NCBI GenBank assembly: GCA_958450365.1 | Contig: CAUEEP010000913.1 | Location: forward strand, 849,001 to 913,000 | Direction: 5' to 3' | From: Mesorhabditis belari | Lineage: Eukaryota; Nematoda; Chromadorea; Rhabditida; Rhabditidae | DNA: 64,000 nucleotides | Part shown: one piece after another, positions 31,723 through 43,452 of the stretch | Numbering within the stretch: the stretch's first letter is position 1 | Layout: the number at the start of each line of letters is the position of its first letter | Notes under the pieces: generated by a model | The model's database searches: none | What the model was told of the DNA's origin: nothing | The model's input: only the letters and a program-made list of their open reading frames with translations | Translations under genes and position numbers: made by a program

Positions 31723-31922
31723 TGCAAACCACCTTACTCGCTACCAGAAATTTGGCGAGAAACACAAAAATCTAAGATCCAAAAGTTTGACCTCCTCAAA
31801 AATCATGCAAAACAAGAAAATGAACTGTTACAAAACTGCTGATTTAAATCATTTCAAATATACAACCATTTATTATCCGTAAGCTTATCACAAGTAAAAT
31901 ATGTACATACATACGAGAAATG
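31723..31922 (-). promoter_or_regulatory. intercistronic region atg-5 / rfc-1
   Basis: On the minus strand an AATAAA (about 31875-31870) lies roughly 50 nt after the atg-5 stop. Acceptor-like ATCTTAG and CTGGTAG strings follow before the rfc-1 ATG. The 200-bp spacing, same orientation and signal order fit a nematode operon, with the downstream gene trans-spliced. No leader evidence is available here. Confidence 0.5.
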
Positions 31923-33100
31923 TTATCTTTTTCTCTCCAAACACATATGGACAAAGTTATCAGGATAGGCGAAATTTCTTGTCATCCATAACACTGGAGT
32001 ATCGAGTGGAATTTGAATCCCATGACAAATAAACTTGGCATCATTGTAATCGATATCACTGAAACCTCAAGACATAAAATTTTCTAACACTTTATATACA
32101 TACCTGTCCAGTATTTTTATTGCTTCTTCGAGAGTAGTTGGGTGTCCCGAAGTTGTTGGTTGAATTGGTGCCTGTTTGAAAGACTTGCCGCGCTAAAATT
32201 TTTATGTAAATTTTAACGAACAACCAATTCACCTCATAAAGTCGAATTGGTAGCAAGAGAAAAGGTCGTGAGTCCGAACATTCCATCAGTTTTCGATTTA
32301 TTGACCAAAATGCATCAAACTGATCTAAGGAAGGGTTGCATTGTGCAAATACAGTTAACAAACTTTGGGAAAGAGCGCTCCAAAGTTGTTTGTGGTCATC
32401 ACTCTTCATGCAGTTTATCATATCACCCTAAAAAATATTAGTCGTATTTCGTGAAATAGAACGAACTTTTCTTTTCAAATAGTCCGCTTCCTTTACAGCT
32501 TGCATGAACATTGTTTGTGTCATATCTCGATTCACCGTTGAAAGCCCTTCGGGTTTGTTCTAAAAAGCAAAAGTAGAATGGGTACGATTAAAATATTGGC
32601 AAAGTTTTATTCATAGATTGTGCTCACCTTTGTTCGTAGTGATATTCTCCAAGGCAGTGACTCATCTTCTTTCAATAAATCGAAGAGAACGCCAATCGGA
32701 AAGTACCTAAATTCGAAATAATTTCATATGATTCAACAAAAATGGCTGTTTTATAGTTTGATCCCGAGGAGCTCATGAAACTTTAGATAAACAACTGTAT
32801 TAATGTTAAAAGTTCAAAAATCCACGTTTTTAGCGGCATCCTATTGTACTCAAGCCAAACGTTGTCCAAATCGATCGAGAGATTGGGACAGTTCGTGGAA
32901 AACATTTGCACGGCTTTTGGCAGCACAAACGTGAAGTAGCTACATCTCGAAAGCATTGTCTAAAGCACAAATTACGAGAGCAGCTAATGGAAAAGCCTTA
33001 CATAATACGGTCTGACTGGGTCAGCCAACTCTTCCGATTCCAACGTGATCTCCACCGGCACCTTTGCGTCCCATACTTTACGAGAAACTTCGTAGTCCAT
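31923..33100 (-). CDS. atg-5: autophagy protein ATG5
   Basis: ATG5 is conjugated to ATG12 and helps lipidate LC3/ATG8 on forming autophagosomes in the cytoplasm. The start M-D-Y-E-V-S-R-K-V-W-D-A-K-V-P matches the family N-terminus. A middle exon gives Y-F-P-I-G-V-L-F-D-L-L (about 32.7 kb), and another the conserved D-H-K-Q-L-W ... F-D-A-F-W-S-I-N-R-K-L-M block (32.4-32.3 kb). The last exons hold P-I-Q-P and, at the end, L-D-T-P-V-L-W-M and Y-P-D-N-F-V-H, then stop 31923-31925. The expected acceptor lysine of ATG5 lies in the central helical region (D-H-K); I did not assign it with certainty. Likely first gene of an operon with rfc-1, and divergent from the splicing factor at 33572. Confidence 0.9.
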
Positions 33101-33571
33101 CCGTCGTTAAAGTGGCTACAAATTGCAAAAATTGAACGAGTTCTTAAAAAGAAAAACGTTTGTTATTAAAAAGAGCAACAAGACAACACAAGAATAAACA
33201 ATTTTTCCAAACAAAAGTGTAAATACTTGCAAAATTTCAAATAAAACTGAGTCCAATTAGTGAACGAAATATCTATCTTTATCTTTGGATTTTCCATGGT
33301 TTCTCCACTTCCTCAAAAAAATTTCCGCCAAATCTTTAATTTTTCTAATACTAAACGAACTCCAGAGCCCCATTTCAAAATTCGGCGCAACTTGAACGTT
33401 CTTTGACTATTGACGTGAACTATGTACAGACTCTCTGTGATTACCCAGAGGGGCGTGGCTCATTTGGCGCGCACTTTTCTTGGTTTCGTGCCATAAAGCG
33501 TCTTTTTTTCTCTGACGTTGCATTATTTTTCTTTTGACTACTTGAGTTCTCACAATCGATTTCTTTTTTAG
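33101..33571. promoter_or_regulatory. divergent promoter region atg-5 / SRSF1
   Basis: About 470 bp between two start codons on opposite strands. On the plus side the sequence TTCTTTTTTAG ends exactly one base before ATG 33572, the form of a trans-splice acceptor. No TATA box stands out. GC is higher near 33450-33500 (ggggcgtggctcatttggcg). Confidence 0.45.
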
Positions 33572-34711
33572 ATGAGTGATCGTGATTGCCGTATCTACGT
33601 GGGAAACCTTCCGGATGATGTGCGTGAGCGTGACGTTGAAGACATCTTCGACAAATACGGCAAAATTCGCGCAATCGACATCAAGGCCAAGGGACGGGCT
33701 CCAGCTTTTGCATTTGTAGACTTTGATGATCCAAGGTACGTACTTGTAGTTTTTAAAGCTTCACTCAAGCTAAATACTATCACACTCGTGTTATAATAAT
33801 TAGTCAACTTTAGAGACGCCGAAGATGCAGTCCGTGGAAGAGATGGCTACTCGTTCGATGGTATGCGACTTCGTGTCGAATTTCCACGTGGAGTGGTGAG
33901 TTCGGTTTATGGTGTACTCTGTATTTAGCTTATTTAAGGGCCCTCGCGGACCCGGTGGTCGCCCGATGAGCGATCGTGATGGAGGACGCTCTCGTGGAGG
34001 GGATAGAGATCGCGACCGTGACGATCATGGCCGTGGAGGACGATCTGCTCCACCACGTCGCTCCGGATATCGTGTCAAGATCACTGGTTTACCATCAACT
34101 GGAAGCTGGCAAGATGTGAAGGTATGACTTGAGTTGTGGATGAAATTTATTTCTTCATTTCAGGATCATCTTCGTGATGCTGGTGATGTGTGCTATGCTG
34201 ATGTCTATGGTGATGGAACTGGAGTTGCTGAGTTCACGCATCGCGATGATATGAAAAGAGCGCTCAAGAAACTGGATGATACTAAATTTCGCTCGCACGA
34301 GGTTACGATTTTTCGAAAACGATCTCCGATTTATGAGGAGGGATAGAAGGACATAAAGCTCCGATTTTGGAGGAGGATTATAAGGACCGATTTTTGAGAA
34401 GGCATAGGAACACATTGGATTTCTAGTGTGGGTTTCTAATTTGTCACACTAAATTTGAAGCCTAACACAATCCTACTAAAATCTGAGGAATATAACATAC
34501 TCAGTTAATATTTCTTTTTCAGGGTGAGACGGCGTATGTGCGCATCACTGAAGTGTCAGGATCACCAGGAGGAGGAGGAGGCAGCGGCGGTGGTGGTGGT
34601 GGTGGTCGTCGTCGCAGTCCGGAATACAGTCCTCGTCGTTCGCGCAGTCGCTCACCTCCATCTCGCAGTCGCTCTCGCTCGCCAGCTTCTCGAAGCCGCT
34701 CCCGCTCTTAA
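33572..34711 (+). CDS. rsp-3: SR splicing factor SRSF1/SF2 type
   Basis: SR protein that binds exonic enhancers and recruits U1/U2AF (nuclear). Exons 33572-33735, 33814-33895, 33939-34121, 34164-34301 and 34523-34711 join in phase. RRM1 starts C-R-I-Y-V-G-N-L-P (RNP2) and has A-F-A-F-V-D-F (RNP1). A Gly/Arg hinge follows. RRM2 is the pseudo-RRM with S-W-Q-D-V-K, a conservative change from the usual S-W-Q-D-L-K. The RS tail is short, glycine-rich first and then R-S repeats, ending S-R-S-R-S before TAA. A retained last intron would give a frame ending at 34346 without the RS domain. The five-exon structure and 250-residue length fit the family. Confidence 0.95.
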
Positions 34712-35020
34712 ATTGATTTTATACTGTTATTTGTTAAATTACAAATTACTTAAGTTGTGGTATTTTTGGTGTTTTAAACTTGTTCAAGTTCTGTATTTGT
34801 TCCGTTTATAAATGTTTCAACTTTCCAAATTTCAAATCCTTGTCTGTGAACGATTTATAGGTCCAAAATGAAATGGCCGAATATATAGAAAGAATCGCAA
34901 AATCACAGAAGCCCACACTACATCAAAAAAGGCATGGGTATCAGATTTTTGCAAGTGTCGTTGGTCGAATGTTTGGCTAAGGCGAGAAGATTTGAAACCG
35001 GATCAGCTAAAAATTTTACT
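34712..35020. other. convergent intergenic region
   Basis: Tail-to-tail spacer between the SR protein and the membrane-protein gene, expected to hold both 3' UTRs. Nothing else recognised. Confidence 0.4.
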
Positions 35021-37600
35021 TTATCTTTCGCAACTAGCGATGTTACCCGAAGATGGGGTGGGTGCCGTAACAAGTGTGGGCGAAGGAGATCTCCGCGCCT
35101 CTGATGGAGTCTTGTTCTCGTCCACCGTCTTTTCGTTGAGTTGCTGTGCACGGATCTAAATAAAAGATAGAATGGGTGGTTGCTAGACACAAAAAACCTT
35201 GTTAGCCAGTTCGAAGAGTTTATCATCCGGAGAAACCTAAACACGAGGGTTATGAGTTGAATGAAAGAGGATTCAATACAGTGATGGTGCCGGGTGGAAT
35301 GGTGAAGCCTCCAGAAGTTGGTGTTTTCACATGAGAAGATGTTTCCTTCGACACCACCGGTTCACCCGCCTAGACATTCGAGTTGAAGTATGATAAAACA
35401 ACTAGTTTGTAACTGCTGTAATATAAAAAATTGGCTTGCTTTATGCAGTCTAATGTTAAATAATTAAAACAGCTACATTAGGGTTTGTTTTCTGCGGGGG
35501 TGTTGCTCCGGGATGACCTTCTCGATTGAAGACCATATTTGTCTCGGAGCGCGCAGCATTAACCTGAAAGTATTGAAAATGAGTGAAACCAAAAATATAC
35601 TTACCGAAGTTTTCAAATCATGAGCCGATAAAGCTGTGGCACTAGTCTAAAACTAGCATTTTAAGTCGCATAGACTAAAGAATCACCGTTCGTTCCAACT
35701 TTGAGGCATCGGTGGTACTCTCCAACAAAATCGGCACGCTCGTTGACTTTGTAGTAGCATTCTAAAAGCATATTAAACTTAAACTGGCATCAGCTTTACC
35801 TCTCGCAGCTGTTTCACTCGGGCAATCGTCTCGCTTTTGTCCTTTGAGCGATTGTTCAGCACGTTGTCAAGTTCCTTCTTAGACGTCGAGTAACGTCGAG
35901 GCTGAAAAACAACAATGATCAAATATATTTTAGTCATTTTTTACCTTTTTCTGTGTCTGTGGAGTTTCTTTTAATGTTTTCTTTGGCACATTCCCTTCCT
36001 CGATGCTTCTCTCAGTGGGCACGGTTTTCGAAGCTGATGGTCTAAAATTCAACATAAGGCTCACACTAAAACAAAAGCTAATTCCTTACCCAGATGCCGT
36101 ATTCAGGGTACTGTTCGATGCGGTGGTTTTCAACAGTGGACCTCCGTTAATCTGTGGACGGATCGATCCTGATGCACCCTTTCCGATTTTCACTTGATTG
36201 TTGCTCATTGGTGGGCCAACGCTTCCCTTTTTTTCTTGTGAGGTGCCGGGTCCTAAAAAGGAAGATGCAAATTGATAACAAAAAACACACCCATGGGAAC
36301 AGTCTTGAGATGAGTGTGTGAAAGCTCAGTGGTTGCTTTTCGCTTTTCGCTCTAAAATTAAAAAAATCAAACTTTTCAGTGAAAACTGGCCTGACAAAGG
36401 TGCAACACTCGGAATGGGAAGAAAATCGAGACAATAACGGCCATCACCTGAAGAAATATTCAATATAATGATAACAATTATAATCACCTGGATAAGTGTG
36501 AGCACTCCAAGTGCGATCGCCTTTGGAATGTGGGATTGATTATCATCTTCGGCGCAGAAAAAAACGAGAAAAATCCATGCAAATTCGCAAATCGCCGTCA
36601 TCAATTGAAGCAACGTGAAAAGGATTCGCAACTCTAAACAAAAAAAAATAGAATAACTTTTACTTTACAAGCTTAATGACAATGGCAAGTAAATTTTCAG
36701 CAGAAATGAAACCAAAACTTTTGGTGGCTAGAGACGCATGAAGAAAGAATCAAATACAAACTTCCGATTCGTTGAAAGAGAAAGACGAGCCCGGGAACGG
36801 CGATCAACGCTTGCACGAGGGCGAGCAACAGCACCGGCATACAATTGGCTCCGACCGACACTCCGACCACGGCGAACACGAAGATTGTGAGCGCCACCTA
36901 AAGCAAAACGATTTGATATTTTGGTTTATGACGATAAAAAGATATCTGACTAACTTACATAGAACTCCAAATAAACGACTAGTGCAAGACAGGTTGGTCC
37001 TTCTTTCTCCTTGAGATCTCTATCGAAGTTGATAAAGCCTCCACCTAAAAAAATTAAAACTTGTCAAAAAAAGTAAAATATCAAACCTTCTTTTTCTCCT
37101 CCCTTGTCGCCCAATTCCACATCGCCGCAGCGATCGCTGCCTGATTCTCCGAGTTTCTTCTTCCTAAAAGAGATTCAATATCATAACTAACTAGAGTGCG
37201 TTTGCTAAAAGGCATCTATTAAAAAACTACCGCAAGCTGCCCGCTAGTTTTCATTTGAGCAGCCCAATTTTGGCATCATTCAATGAGGAATCACAAGGCT
37301 CAGTCATTGATACAAAAATTTGGCTGATCGAATGAAAACTGGTGGGCTGAGTACAATAGTTGTCTAAAGTGTATGCCTTCTAGAAACATATGGCATAGAG
37401 TAACGTACTCTAATCATAAAGATTGACTAAAATTGAAAAAAAATGAATTCTATGACACTTCGGAAATGTCAAAATTGTCTCAAGGATCAAAATATTTTTA
37501 ACGTTAGCACGCTAACATTAGGCCAAAACGGGCCAAGACGTAAAATAGCAAAAGCTTCAAAGAAAACTTACAAAAATGAAAGGGACGGGAACTTGCCCAT
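35021..37600 (-). CDS. four-helix membrane protein with long disordered tail
   Basis: Not recognised. A model with consistent phases starts at ATG 37600 (M-G-K-F-P-S-L-S-F, exon to 37572). It continues with exons 37163-37087 (charged, K-K-K-L-G-E), 37044-36959, 36897-36762, about 36634-36490 and about 36448-36391. These give four hydrophobic segments: around L-A-L-V-V-Y-L-E-F-Y, M-P-V-L-L-L-A-L-V, I-L-F-T-L-L-Q-L-M and A-I-A-L-G-V-L-T-L. The rest, down to TAA 35021-35023, is about 350 residues rich in Ser, Thr, Pro and Lys with no domain seen (exons near 36.3, 36.2, 36.0, 35.85, 35.7, 35.6, 35.5, 35.3, 35.2 and 35.1 kb). The overall shape is tetraspan-like, with both termini probably cytoplasmic. 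The exon ending near 36391 needs a GC donor. Family unknown. Confidence 0.65.
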
Positions 37601-37972
37601 CTTGAAATGACGATGAGTAGAAAAACAATTTCATTTGCGACAAGTTTGGTTTGTTTTATTTGATGCTTAAATGCAAATTCGCTCGGCGTTAAATGCAAAT
37701 TTTGTCAGAAGTGGCTTTAAAGTTTAAACTGTACCTTTTTCTGTATTTTTCCGCATTTATTGACTTCAAACAAGTTTATAGCTGTAACTGGAATGAGATT
37801 TAGATAGATTTAGATAGATTTAGATAGATTTAGATAGAAGTTTACATGTTTACATAGAAAATCACGATCACAAAAGAAATAGAACAGCAATCAAATAAAA
37901 TTATGCCCGTAATTGGGAGGGAACAACAATTCGATATAATAAATTAGCTAAAACAAGATTATTTCCGTAAGC
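37601..37972. other. intergenic region
   Basis: Between the SEC13 stop and the membrane-protein start, both on the minus strand (about 370 bp). It contains a short tagatagattta repeat at 37798-37840. Long for an operon spacer, but co-transcription cannot be excluded. Confidence 0.4.
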
Positions 37973-40900
37973 TCATTTTTCCACAAATTCCTCCTCTTCA
38001 TCCTTGACCTCAGCCCACTCGTTGGCGTACTCGCGGAAGAAAATGTTCTGGGAAAATTTTGCTGTTTCATTTTCACTCGGCTATTTACGAGGTAGGAAAT
38101 TTGCCTCCTTTTGTACTTTTCCCCAGCTATTCTTTTAGTTCTATCTCAGCTTTGATCTTTAAGCTTTAAATCATGTCAATCCAAATATTTTTAGAGGGCC
38201 AACTAGGCAAAGGGAAATCTTGAAGTCTACTCTCATTTTGAAACTCACTTTGTTATCCTCGCCAGAGACCGAGAAAAACGTGCCGCACGCACTCCAATTC
38301 ACGTGCCATAGAGCGCCACTAGTCTAAAAATCTTAATTTTGGTCTTTAAGCTTTAAATCGCATTTCAATTAAAAAAGCAAACCTTTGAAATCTGCTCAAA
38401 AGTCCACTCATCTCTGCCAATGTTGTTGCATTTCCACATCACCACTCGGCGATCCTAGAGTTTCAAAATTGTACCATTGAACAATAAATCTTGTTTTAAA
38501 ATGCAAACTCTGCCTTTAAGCTTAGTTCATCTATTCAAACCTGTTTTCTAAAACGTTTCTAAAACGTTTTCTAAAACGTATCCCCTTTCTCTTTCTATCA
38601 TAGTCTTGTCTCTATTTTTTTATCTAATCTATCCACTTTTGGTCTGATTCTGTGAGGGTTAATAAAGGATATTGAAAGATACAAATGTGGATAGTGGATA
38701 AAAATTAGAGACAATGTTACCGTAGTCAAGAAAGTCACGTTTTAGAAAACAGAAAAGTTAGAGCACTCACCTGTCCAACGCTGACAATCCGGTGAAGGGC
38801 CGAGAAAACGACGGGACACCAAGCAACGTCACGGACGAAATCGTTGTGTGAGACGTTCACCTTCTCCAAAACCCAATCACCACTCTCGTTGCAGCTGAAA
38901 GAATAAAATTTTCGAATCTCAACCTCGAAGCTAAGTTGACGATTTGTTACAATAGTAACTTTTTACACGAATATTTTTGAAACTCACACCCAAATCTTCA
39001 AAAATTTATCATTCCCGCAAGAGACAAATCGCTTTTCGACGGTTCTTCCGTCTTTTCCAAGGGTCACTCCCGGAGCCCAAGAGATCGAGTTGACTCCCTG
39101 GAATTTCATGTTTCAACGTTGACAAAGTCTAATGATGACGAAAGCTGAAGATCTCCTCTACATTTTGGAATAAAAAAGTTTTTGATTGGGTTGTCCAGTT
39201 ATGAATGCGCGTTTTTACTATTTTGTAAATTTCTCAAGATATTGAACAGATGTATATGAGTGTTATATATCATTCGAAAGCTGAAGATCTCCTCTACATT
39301 TTGGAATAAAAAAGTTTTTGAATTCATTCAACTTTTTGGGAAATTGACTGCACAAAGGGAGAGGTCGTTTTCGAAAAAAACCCATTCCAGCTTAGCTACT
39401 CCTCAAATTTTATGGTGTAAAATAACCGCCCAGAAAAGAAAAGAAAAGTAAAGATGCTCTGAAATTGTTATATTTAAAAAAAGTTGTATTGATATATCTA
39501 TTGGCCAAACATCAAACGGTTAACTCAATTTGAGCGGAGCCAAAACTTGATCCAAAGGCACCCTTTCATTTTTTAGTCACCTCCTCTTCTGTGCAGTCAA
39601 TTTGCCCAAAAGCTGGACAAATTCAAAAACGTTTTTATATCAAAATGTAGAGGAGATCTTCAGCTTTCGAATAATACTCATATATATCTTTTTCTTGATT
39701 TCGATACCTTGAGAAATTTACAAAATAGTAAAAAACGCGCATTCATAACTGGACAACCCAATATATGTCACTTTTGACTCTTTTCTCTTTTGACTTTTGA
39801 CTTTTGACTAGTTGATATTTACCTGTGGATGGGCTTCATTGATTTTCACGGACTCCCATTTGTCATTCAGGTGATCGTAAGTGTGAACGGCCTGTTAAAA
39901 TTATGAGTTCTATCTTGGAATCATAGTCCAATGCCAGAAATCGTGGTCCCTAGCCGGAATCAGGCTTGTAAGCGGAAAAGAAAGCGGAAAGTTTAATATC
40001 TTTTGATTTTCAAAGCAAAATCCAACGAATGGGGCGGCTACGAACTGCGACGGGGAAAGCAGAAAAAAAAGAAAAACGTAGCTGCCCCATCTGTTGACTT
40101 GAAAATTGAAAGATATTATTTTCCGTTTTTTCGATTGAAAGCCTGGCCAGAATCGTGGTTCAATGAATTCCGCTCATTGGTCCACGATTCCGGCACCCAC
40201 CGTTGTTTTATATAGAGTTTTGCAGCCGAAAACTAGCTCGCAAACAGCTACATTTTTTTTGGTTTGGTACAGTTAGCGTAGTCCGCCTCCTACAGTTAGT
40301 AGGCCGACTTTTCTAGAGTCGTACAAGACATGGGGAAATTTCAAGCCGAACCTAATTCCACCATCGTTTTTCACTATTAGAACGCTTCCAGAATAAAACC
40401 AAATTATGTTTCAAATAAAAGAAATTTAAATTTAAACAACTTCATTACCAAATGCTATAATCTGGTGCCTATTTTCAGTTCTCAAAACTGGACTAGCTTT
40501 AAAAATAATCAGTTTCAATTCAAGCGCCAATTATCAATGGGTTTGAAGAGGAGTTCCATCTATTGCTATTGTTAATCAAATTATTAATATCTTTCTAAAT
40601 GGCTAACAATCTCTTACAATAGTTCCATCAGAAGAACCGCTTGCAAAGATCAATCCACATCTTTCTGGAGCGAAAGCGATCGCTAAAATTTGTCTTGTTG
40701 TTTTGTGACTATTTTGTCACTTCCATATTGTGTTTACAAATTTTGAGATTCAATAAGAATTCTCTAACTATGAGACTCTGATAATGCTTTCCTGGTCTAA
40801 CTAATCCTCATCCACCTAAGTAGGTGGATGAGGATTAGTTAGACCTTTAAAATATCCTCATCCACCTACCGTAAATACTGTATTAGTACCCCACCCCCAT

Positions 40901-42366
40901 AATGACGGTGCGGAGCGTTGCGTAGTCTAGCCTTGAACGAGTTTTTCTCGACACTGGCTTATGCTACAATGCGCGCTTAGGTATCAAAAAATAGCCCCGA
41001 ATTTCAGCTATTTTTTGATACCAAAGACGCATTTTTTGAAAGTACGGGCGCTTTGAAAAAAAATGAAATACTAAAAAACTTTTGCGACTACGCAACTGTA
41101 CGAGGGGGGTGGGGTACTATTACAGTATTTACGGTAAGTAGGTGGATGAGGATATTTTAAAGTTTCAAACGCGAATGATGGCTACTTTTCAAATATTCAT
41201 CTTTGTTTGATAAAAGAACAGATGCGGGAAAGTTGCACTAATTTCTTTCGCAGAACATTTTCATGTTTATCATCATAACTCACTATTCACCGAGGCTCCA
41301 TGCCCGGTGTATTCGTATTGTTTCTGCCAGCCAACCTCGGCTTCTTTCCAAACGATGGCTCGGCTAAAATTGATTGATTAAAACTTAAAATGGATATTGA
41401 ATAATTAAAAGAGTAATAATAATAATTTATAATAATAACTAGAGTTGAACACACTGATCTTTTTCTGGGTTATGGCAAAACATTGAGAACGCCAGGAGTC
41501 GATTCCGCGATCTCTACCAATGAGCTACATCGGTCCGTTTCTATTAGGGTCTTATGCTAGGGTCTTATGCTATTAGGGTCTTATGCTTTACTTTAAACTA
41601 AACATTCATTTTGGTTCGATGAAGTTTTTCCTTTTCTGCCAGTTATTCTCATTTGTCAAGCCTCACCAATCATATCCAGCCGATGCGAACATTGTGCCGA
41701 AACGCGGATTCGCCCAGTCGACTTGCCAGACGGGCCCCGTATGACCGGAAACTTCAGCCAATTGACACATTCCGCTCTCTTTTACCTGAATATCTTTAAG
41801 TTAATATTATAACTATAAGTCTATTTTTCGAGATCCAAGAAATTCATCCAAGAAATTCAAGAAATTGTTCAAAGTTCCTTTCTTGATCCTATAATTAGTC
41901 TATAGACTATCTATCGGCTAATTTACTTTACTAATTTACTAGTAAAGTAAATTACTTGCTAATTTACTTTACTACATTAATCCGATTGATTATAGCTATC
42001 CGTTTCTAGTCTCTAATTATAGATTCTAGCCTCTAATAGACTATAATTAGTCTAATAATAGACTAATTATAGACTCTAGTCTATAATTAGTCTATTATTA
42101 TACTAATTATAGTCTATTTTTTTTCGGAATCCAAGAAAATCGTTTCTTGATAAATTCACCTCAAAAATCTTGACCAAATGATCACCAGAACATGTCGCTA
42201 AACGATTGCCGAAGAAATTTAGCCGGGCATCAAACTAAAAATGAATTCTTTTGTTTGTAATTTGATAATTGGCTTGTAATTTGATTAGGATATTGTTTTT
42301 TTTAATAAAAATTCTTACAATTGGTGCATGGTGACCGGTGTCGACACTTAGAGGAGCTGCTGGCAT
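37973..42366 (-). CDS. npp-20: SEC13 WD40 protein
   Basis: SEC13 is a six-bladed WD40 propeller used both in the outer COPII coat with SEC31 and in the Y-complex of the nuclear pore. The start M-P-A-A-P-L-S-V-D (42366) follows a T-rich CAG acceptor suited to a spliced leader. Eleven exons read in order: L-A-T-C-S-G-D-H (about 42.2 kb), [11 protein letters not shown] (41.7), W-K-E-A-E-V-G-W (41.3), F-A-S-G-S-S-D-G (40.65), Y-D-H-L-N-D-K-W (39.85), S-W-A-P-G-V (39.05), D-F-V-R-D-V-A-W (38.85), D-R-R-V-V-M-W-K (38.43), A-L-W-H-V-N-W-S with V-S-G-E-D-N (38.3), and an acidic C-terminus ending E-E-E-E-F-V-E-K (stop 37973-37975). Introns of 39.1-39.8 and 40.8-41.2 kb carry palindromic elements. Confidence 0.92.
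39185..39765. mobile_element. palindromic element in SEC13 intron
   Basis: The left end (gggttgtccagttatgaatg, then cgcgtttttactattttg) pairs with the right end (cattcataactggacaaccc). An internal arm around agctgaagatctcctctaca also pairs. The GGTTGTCC terminus is reminiscent of mariner-type ends, but no transposase remains. Confidence 0.7.
40868..41136. mobile_element. TACCGTA-ended MITE nested in a palindrome
   Basis: Starts taccgtaaatactgta and ends tactattacagtatttacggta-like. It contains gatttcagctattttttgatacc with its own inverted partner. Near-identical copies lie at 51095-51402 and 63846-64000. It interrupts a palindrome (atatcctcatccaccta / taggtggatgaggatat) whose other copy stands intact at 40800-40840. 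Confidence 0.8.
41500..41545 (-). pseudogene. truncated tRNA-like fragment
   Basis: On the minus strand GATGTAGCTCATTGGTAGAG is a good A-box/D-arm, followed after a deletion by a T-arm-like GGAATCGACTCC. The anticodon region is missing. Confidence 0.45.
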
Positions 42367-43452
42367 TTGGAGGAAAGTTTTCTGAAAAAAACATTTCTCG
42401 AAAGGTTACATTTGGTCAAGTTAGCCTCTAATCTATCTAAGCTTAAAAATAAAGAAGAAACAAATCGTTTAAAACGTAAAACAAACGTTAAAATGTAAAA
42501 CAAACGTTAAAACGTTTAAAAAGTTAAACAAAAAGTTAAAACTAAAGTTAAGTTAAAGTTAAAACGTCTTTAACGTCAAAAAAGTCTTTAAGGTCAAAAA
42601 AAGTCTTTAATCCGATTGATTATAGCTATAAGAATGATTTAAAAACGAGAAATTAGTTAAAAGAATGAAGAAAAAAAGCTATGTTCAACTGTTTTCTTTG
42701 AGCCAATCCCTTTAGCCCTTAGCCAAGCCTTTAGCCAAGGCTTTAGCCAAGCCTTTAGCCAAGCCTTTAGCCAAGCCTTTAGCCAAGCCTTTAGCCAAGC
42801 CTTTAGCCAAGCCTTTAGCCAAGCCTTTAGCCAAGCCTTTAGCCAAGCCTTTAGCCAAGCCTTTAGCCAAGCCTTTAGCCAAGCCAAGCCAAGCCAAGCC
42901 AAGCCAAGCCAAGCCAAGCCAAGCCTTTAGCCAAGCCTTTAGCCAAGCCTTTAGCCAAGCCTTTAGCCAAGCCTTTAGCCAAGCCAAGCCAAGCCAAGCC
43001 AAGCCAAGCCAAGCCAAGCCAAGCCAAGCCAAGCCTTTAGCCAAGCCTTTAGCCAAGCCTTTTAAAATCGTTTCCTTTAAAAATCAACTAAATTTCAATA
43101 AAGATTTTCAAAATTATTGTAAAGAAATACTTCAAACACAATTGAAAAATCAACAAATTCTTAAAGCATGAACTTTTTAAATCATAAACATTTTATTCCT
43201 CTCATAGCACTCAATTTTACACTGTAAATATTTTTGTTTGAAGGATACCCGTTTCAGAGAAAAAAAGCTGATCACAAAATACGAAAAAAAACAAGAACAA
43301 AACAATCTTTGTCTTGAAAAATTTTGGTAAAACACTTTGGAAATAATTCAAAAATTTGGTACAATTTGTAAAGTATAAGGGAAATAAGCAGAAAGCAAAT
43401 AAGCACAAATATTTACAAAGCAAAAATTCTAGAATAAATCTTTAGTAATTTT
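42367..43452. other. intergenic region with satellite
   Basis: Between the SEC13 start and the BTBD7 stop (both minus). AT-rich, with the agccaagccttt satellite at 42710-43060 and low-complexity gttaaaacg-like repeats at 42480-42600. No gene seen. Confidence 0.5.
42710..43060. repeat. satellite of agccaagccttt and agcca units
   Basis: 12-bp units (agccaagccttt) in three blocks, separated by two blocks of pure 5-bp agcca. Both strands are open in places (A-W-L-K and L-A-K-G repeats), an effect of composition only. Confidence 0.95.

Noticed and set aside
42657..43056. Open frames of A-W-L-K and L-A-K-G repeats
   Set aside because: They come from the agccaagccttt satellite between SEC13 and BTBD7, with no flanking exon signals.
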